11,092 bases of DNA, taken from the NCBI GenBank assembly GCA_025358395.1, contig JANYJT010000065.1, positions 1 to 11,092 on the forward strand. Direction: 5' to 3'. Under the pieces are notes generated by a model. That model did not search any database. It worked only from the letters and a program-made list of their open reading frames with translations, and had not been told where the DNA came from. The translations under genes and the position numbers were made by a program. Shown piece after piece: positions 7,999-11,092 of the stretch. Numbering within the stretch: position 1 is the first letter of the stretch; each line of letters starts with the position of its first letter. The stretch is from Bacteroidia bacterium (GTDB lineage Bacteria > Bacteroidota > Bacteroidia > Bacteroidales > Prolixibacteraceae).

Positions 7999-8227
7999 AT
8001 CTAAACATTTATTAACCTGAATTGTTTGTTCAGTATTGTCTGAAGGTAATTTTAATAAGATTCATCAAATCCCAACACGCACCTCGCTTGAGTAACATTT
8101 TACAGGAGGTTTCGTATAAGGAGCAACAGTGACAAATATCAAAGTTATTATTCAGATTTGAAACAAATTAGCTCATTTTGAAATGTTTTAAATTACATTT
8201 GAATGATTTGTTAAGATATTGTAAAAT

Positions 8228-8243
8228 AACTAAAAAAATAGTT
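8228..8243. repeat. Short inverted repeat overlapping the -33 element
   Basis: AACTA (8228-8232) and TAGTT (8239-8243) are exact complements around a run of six A residues. The right arm overlaps the candidate -33 TTG of the OmpA-like gene. It may be a regulator site or simply A-tract sequence. Confidence 0.3.
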
Positions 8244-8272
8244 GTATTTCTTTTCAAACTTTTGTTAATTTG
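8242..8272 (+). promoter_or_regulatory. Candidate promoter of the OmpA-like gene
   Basis: TTG (8242-8244) is followed by 20 bp and TTAATTTG (8265-8272), which differs from the Bacteroidota -7 consensus TAnnTTTG only at its second base. Transcription would begin near 8279, giving a leader of roughly 55 nt before the ATG at 8335. Placement and spacing fit the strong promoters expected for a major outer-membrane protein. Confidence 0.5.
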
Positions 8273-8334
8273 CAATATCTAAAATATTCAATTGTTAAAT
8301 ACTTAATATTGTCAATCATTTTAAATTATCAATT

Positions 8335-9561
8335 ATGAAAAGACTAAGCTTGATTGTGGTAATCCTCTTCTTGGGTCATTCCCTTATTTTTGCTCAGGAC
8401 AAAGGTGAAAAATTACCATACAAACAATGGGAAATTGGTGTTAATGTCGGTGTATCGAATTTTGCCGGATCGACAATCGTTGCAAAGGATCAGTTTTTGA
8501 ATCATTTCAATGATTTTAAAAGTGACATGGATTTTGGTTATGGTGCTTTCGTTCGTAAAAATTTTACCAATGTCTTTGCTTTGGAACTTTCTTACAATGG
8601 AACTTCACTTACAGGGACTCCAAAAACTGTTACAAAGCTTGGTACTTTTCGCAATGGAAATATACTTGGTTTACCAGCGATAGTTCCCAAAGCATTTAAA
8701 ACCAATTTGAATGAGTTCGATTTGAATACTGTATGGAATATGTCTAACTTGTTATCAAAAGAAAAATTTGATCGAAAAATTTATTGGTATACAAAATTGG
8801 GAGTCGGTGCTACTAATGTGGTAGGAAAAGAGATGAGTGATGCGACTGTTCAATATCCTTGGAGATATCTAACTGTTCCTGTAGGAACAGGGATTGTTTT
8901 CCGTCTGACTGATAATGTAAGATTGGATATTGGTACCCAATACAGCTGGGTTAACACCAATCGTTTGGACGGTGGTAATCAAGGCGGTATGGCAGTCGAT
9001 AATTCATATAATTATAAGATTGGCCAGGTACGTGAATCCTATCTTTATACACATGCCGGTTTGAATTTTATGTTAGGGAAAAAGCCAGTAAAACCTGCAC
9101 CGGTTGTTGAGGCTCCAAAGCCACAACCTAAACCGGAACCAAAGCCGGAACCAAAGCCAGAACCAAAACCAGTTCCTCCGACACCTCCAAAGCATGTTAC
9201 TCCAGCATGTGTCGGAGAAATTTTCAAGGTCTATTTCGCCTTCGATAAATGGGATTTGAATCCTACTTCAAAAGCAGAATTGGATCGTTTGGCAAAGGAC
9301 ATGCAAGACAACCCATCTGTTAACCTGGAGATGAAATCACACACTGATAGCAGGGGACCAGCAAGCTACAACATGAAGCTTTCCGAAAAACGTGGTAAAT
9401 CAGTATTGGATTATCTTACAGCAAAGGGTATTAGTGCTTCCAGAATCAATGCACAGGCATTTGGCGAAACCCAACTGGTCAACAAATGTAAAGATGGTGT
9501 AAAATGTACAGAAGCTGAACACGCGCTTAATCGTAGAACTGAAACATTGGTTATTGAATAA
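8335..9561 (+). CDS. OmpA-family outer-membrane protein with N-terminal beta-barrel
   Basis: Outer-membrane structural protein that tethers the membrane to peptidoglycan. The 408 residues comprise a signal peptide (1-20, core LIVVILFLGHSLIFA, cleavage before Gln21), an N-terminal region rich in alternating hydrophobic and aromatic strands (about 30-248, consistent with a small beta-barrel), a Lys/Pro linker (251-290) and a C-terminal OmpA domain (about 292-408). In that domain VYFAFDKWDLNP is the opening strand, and Asp338 (in HTDSRG) and Arg353 (in LSEKRGKSV) are spaced 15 residues apart like the diaminopimelate-binding Asp271/Arg286 of E. coli OmpA. Cys385 and Cys391 flank the KDGV loop and are typical of Bacteroidota members; a further Cys292 begins the domain. 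The gene has its own promoter and terminator, so it is probably monocistronic and highly expressed. Confidence 0.93.
   Translation: MKRLSLIVVILFLGHSLIFAQDKGEKLPYKQWEIGVNVGVSNFAGSTIVAKDQFLNHFNDFKSDMDFGYGAFVRKNFTNVFALELSYNGTSLTGTPKTVTKLGTFRNGNILGLPAIVPKAFKTNLNEFDLNTVWNMSNLLSKEKFDRKIYWYTKLGVGATNVVGKEMSDATVQYPWRYLTVPVGTGIVFRLTDNVRLDIGTQYSWVNTNRLDGGNQGGMAVDNSYNYKIGQVRESYLYTHAGLNFMLGKKPVKPAPVVEAPKPQPKPEPKPEPKPEPKPVPPTPPKHVTPACVGEIFKVYFAFDKWDLNPTSKAELDRLAKDMQDNPSVNLEMKSHTDSRGPASYNMKLSEKRGKSVLDYLTAKGISASRINAQAFGETQLVNKCKDGVKCTEAEHALNRRTETLVIE
9130..9177 (+). repeat. 12-bp tandem repeat encoding the KPEP linker
   Basis: Four consecutive 12-bp units (AAACCGGAACCA, AAGCCGGAACCA, AAGCCAGAACCA, AAACCAGTTCCT) encode Lys-Pro-Glu-Pro three times and then a diverged Lys-Pro-Val-Pro. 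The repeat is in frame, so copy-number change would only lengthen or shorten the periplasmic linker of the OmpA-like protein. Confidence 0.85.
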
Positions 9562-9580
9562 TCATCTTGTCTCATATTTG

Positions 9581-9616
9581 AAGAAGCCGTTTCTGATCTC
9601 AGGAACGGCTTCTTTG
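9581..9616 (+). terminator. Intrinsic terminator of the OmpA-like gene
   Basis: AAGAAGCCG plus TTTCTGA (9581-9596) pairs with TCAGGAA plus CGGCTTCTT (9599-9614), a 16-bp stem with one G-U pair and a tiny loop. The 3' arm itself ends in the T-rich CTTCTTTG. It begins 20 bp after the stop codon. The T-tract is short, but stem stability and position support the call. Confidence 0.8.
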
Positions 9617-9649
9617 TTGGAATATATCTGAAAATTTGTACGGATTGAA

Positions 9650-10177
9650 ATGGTTTATGTAATTACCGGAGGTCCAGGATTTGGGAAGACAACATTGCTT
9701 AATCTGCTGGGTAATCTGAATTATCCGGTTTGTGATGAAAATGCAAGAGCTTTGCTGAATTCAGATGCAAGTGATGGAAAGGTTGATTCTGCGGCAAAAT
9801 GGCCTCAGGACTTTGAAAAATCTGTGGCTTTTAAGAGGTTGAATTTTCTCAGGGGAATTCCTGAAAATATAACTGCCTTTTCTGACAGGGGGTTGCCTGA
9901 TCAAATTGCCTATTCATGGTATAAAAAGAAAATTCCATCCGTTTTCATAGAGGAGCTGGTCGCTGAAAACAAATACGCCTCATATGTTTTTGTCACTCCT
10001 CCATGGGAACAGATTTATATACAGGATGAAATTAGAAGGGAGGACTTCAGAGAAGCCGTTGAAATACATGAACAAATTATCAGAGCCTATTTAAAATTTG
10101 ATTACAAATTAATTATTTTACCACTCGTAAACCCTGAAGCAAGGGTTAAATTCATTTTGAGCTTTCCGGGTATTTGA
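9650..10177 (+). CDS. AAA_28-type P-loop ATPase (predicted nucleotide-binding protein)
   Basis: A soluble 175-residue protein with Walker A GGPGFGKTT at residues 7-15, a DRG motif at 79-81 in FSDRGLPDQIAY, and the C-terminal signature TPPWEQIY (116-123) ... DEIRREDFREAVEIHEQIIRAYLKFDY (126-152). This pattern matches small ATPases of Pfam AAA_28, which resemble nucleoside/nicotinamide-riboside kinases (NadR C-terminal domain) in fold. I know of no proven substrate for this group; a small-molecule kinase role is only inferred. The start ATG at 9650 is preceded by AAAATTTG (9631-9638), close to a -7 element but without a -33 partner. The strong terminator at 9581-9616 separates it from the OmpA-like gene, and 93 bp separate it from the downstream dehydrogenase. 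Family assignment is good; the function is unknown. Confidence 0.82.
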   Translation: MVYVITGGPGFGKTTLLNLLGNLNYPVCDENARALLNSDASDGKVDSAAKWPQDFEKSVAFKRLNFLRGIPENITAFSDRGLPDQIAYSWYKKKIPSVFIEELVAENKYASYVFVTPPWEQIYIQDEIRREDFREAVEIHEQIIRAYLKFDYKLIILPLVNPEARVKFILSFPGI

Positions 10178-10201
10178 ATTTAACGTTAAAATTTTGTTCA
10201 A

Positions 10202-10236
10202 TTTGGTTCATATTGCCCCAATTTTAATGATATTTG
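10202..10236 (+). promoter_or_regulatory. Weak candidate promoter of the phosphoglycerate dehydrogenase gene
   Basis: TTTG (10202-10205) and GATATTTG (10229-10236, one mismatch to TAnnTTTG) lie in the 93-bp gap before the ATG at 10271. The 23-bp spacer is longer than usual, so the gene may instead be read from the upstream ATPase promoter. Confidence 0.3.
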
Positions 10237-10270
10237 TTTCCTTAATGAGAAAATCTAAATACACATCACA

Positions 10271-11092
10271 ATGCTTAAAATCCAAACGCTGAATAAAATT
10301 GACCACGAAGGCCTGCAGGTTTTTCCTTTGTCAAAATATGAAATTGCCAGTGAAATTCCCAACCCTGATGCCATTCTTTTAAGGAGTTTCTCCATGCACG
10401 AGATGGAACTTCCTGTGACTCTCAAAGCAATAGCAAGAGCAGGGGCTGGAGTGAACAACATTCCTATCGATCGTTGCACAGACAAAGGAATTGTCGTTTT
10501 CAATACCCCGGGAGCGAATGCCAATGGTGTGAAGGAATTGGTGATTGCAGGAATGCTTCTTGCTTCCAGGGATATCACAGGAGGAATTGCATGGGCTAAA
10601 ACACTGCAACCAGAGGGCGATAAGGTTCCTTCATTGGTTGAAAAGGGAAAAGCTGCCTTTGGCGGAATCGAGCTGAAAGGAAAAACCCTTGCGATTATCG
10701 GACTTGGTGACATTGGAGTACTGGTAGCAAATGTGGCTAAGGCGCTTGGAATGAAAGTTATAGGATTTGATCCATTCATAACGGTTGATCATGCATGGAA
10801 ACTGGATCAAAGTATTGTCAGATCTGAAAGTATCGAGGGATGTCTCTCTCAAGCCGATTTTATCACTTTGCATGTACCATTGATGGACGCGACCCGGGAA
10901 ATAATCAACTCGGATAAAATTTCGGTAATGAAAGATGGAGTAAAAATTCTGAATTTTGCCAGAGGTGAATTGGTTTCAAATAAGGACATTATAGCCGCAA
11001 TCGAACGGAAAAAGGTAGCCTGTTATGTCACAGATTTCCCGGATGCCTCTATGCTTAATGTGCCCGGAATAATTCCAATTCCGCACTTGGGC
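10271..11092 (+). CDS. serA: D-3-phosphoglycerate dehydrogenase, 5' part (cut by window edge)
   Basis: Oxidises 3-phosphoglycerate to 3-phosphohydroxypyruvate with NAD, the first step of serine synthesis. 274 codons are open from the ATG to the window end; relatives are about 385-390 residues, so the end of the protein is missing. Visible: substrate-domain motif AIARAGAGVNNIP (54-66) and FNTPGANANGVKELV (77-91); Rossmann dinucleotide motif GLGDIG (144-149) with Asp167 after strand VIGFD; catalytic Arg231 in NFARGEL and His272 in PHLG. The acidic residue that normally sits after the FP of DFP (Glu/Asp two residues after the Pro) is Ala259 here, with Asp258 just before it. It belongs to the Firmicutes/Bacteroidota short SerA type that often lies next to serC; serC is not in view. 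A 174-residue minus-strand frame over this gene is a shadow. Confidence 0.9.
   Translation, partial: MLKIQTLNKIDHEGLQVFPLSKYEIASEIPNPDAILLRSFSMHEMELPVTLKAIARAGAGVNNIPIDRCTDKGIVVFNTPGANANGVKELVIAGMLLASRDITGGIAWAKTLQPEGDKVPSLVEKGKAAFGGIELKGKTLAIIGLGDIGVLVANVAKALGMKVIGFDPFITVDHAWKLDQSIVRSESIEGCLSQADFITLHVPLMDATREIINSDKISVMKDGVKILNFARGELVSNKDIIAAIERKKVACYVTDFPDASMLNVPGIIPIPHLG

Larger units (their letters stand above)
7870..8334. other. 465-bp intergenic spacer between rsmE and the OmpA-like gene
   Basis: This divergent spacer is very A+T-rich, particularly from 8140 on. It must hold the rsmE promoter (minus strand, not recognised) and the promoter of the OmpA-like gene (best candidate 8242-8272). 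It also contains three TTACACA words (7902, 7964, 7992), a short stretch of higher G+C with purine-rich AGGAGG and AAGGAG (8104-8123), and a small inverted repeat at 8228-8243. I see no gene of credible length, no tRNA and no known riboswitch pattern. Confidence 0.6.

Noticed and set aside
8129..8161. Ten-codon GTG frame preceded by AAGGAG in the rsmE-ompA spacer
   Set aside because: The ribosome site is good, but ten codons with no family resemblance is not enough to call a gene. Shine-Dalgarno sites carry little weight in this phylum.
9045..9227. Minus-strand frame with Gly-rich repeats
   Set aside because: It is the antisense reading of the KPEP linker repeat in the OmpA-like gene.
10179..10190. 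Palindrome TTTAACGTTAAA after the ATPase gene
   Set aside because: It is self-complementary with no loop, and only a short T stretch follows, so it does not form a terminator; such A+T-rich palindromes arise easily by chance.
10255..10779. 174-codon open frame on the minus strand (and two smaller ones at 10379-10609 and 10631-10873)
   Set aside because: It lies opposite the phosphoglycerate dehydrogenase gene, whose plus-strand product has clear family motifs. The minus-strand translations have no recognisable domain.

Overview
The window looks like a chromosomal segment of a member of the Bacteroidota, probably a free-living or anaerobic Bacteroidales/Marinilabiliales-type organism. The evidence is a PorP/SprF-family protein (type IX secretion/gliding, confined to this phylum), an OmpA-like porin with the Bacteroidota-style cysteine pair before its last motif, A+T-rich spacers with TAnnTTTG-type -7 promoter elements, and almost no Shine-Dalgarno sequences. 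No insertion sequences, phage genes, CRISPR arrays, tRNAs or rRNAs are visible. Most genes are household genes; the least understood part is a two-gene SPFH/ribbon-helix-helix module.

Layout. Positions 1-4005 are all on the minus strand: uvrA (nucleotide excision repair), then a small HEAT-repeat protein, then the 5' part of a porP/sprF-like gene that runs off the left edge. The HEAT and porP-like genes are 15 bp apart and probably co-transcribed. From a divergent spacer (4006-4180) the plus strand carries an SPFH/Band-7 membrane protein (4181-5098) followed 11 bp later by a 60-residue Arc-like ribbon-helix-helix protein (5110-5292). A perfect 11-bp inverted repeat overlaps the likely -7 element in front of this pair, which suggests an autoregulated operon. 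Next on the plus strand is a pyrophosphate-type phosphofructokinase (5398-7065). It ends in a strong terminator and converges with rsmE on the minus strand (7159-7869).

A 465-bp spacer (7870-8334), the only long non-coding stretch, separates rsmE from an OmpA-family outer-membrane protein on the plus strand (8335-9561). That gene ends in another strong hairpin terminator. Downstream, also on the plus strand, are an AAA_28-type P-loop ATPase (9650-10177) and the first 274 codons of a 3-phosphoglycerate dehydrogenase (from 10271), cut by the right edge.

Working together. The phosphofructokinase and phosphoglycerate dehydrogenase belong to central carbon and serine metabolism; UvrA and RsmE to DNA repair and ribosome maturation; PorP/SprF and OmpA to the outer envelope. 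Apart from the SPFH/RHH pair and the HEAT/PorP pair there is little sign of functional linkage between neighbours. Three of the longest reading frames begin with TTG codons (uvrA, HEAT protein, phosphofructokinase). In each case an ATG a few codons downstream is the better start, and the coordinates given here use it.
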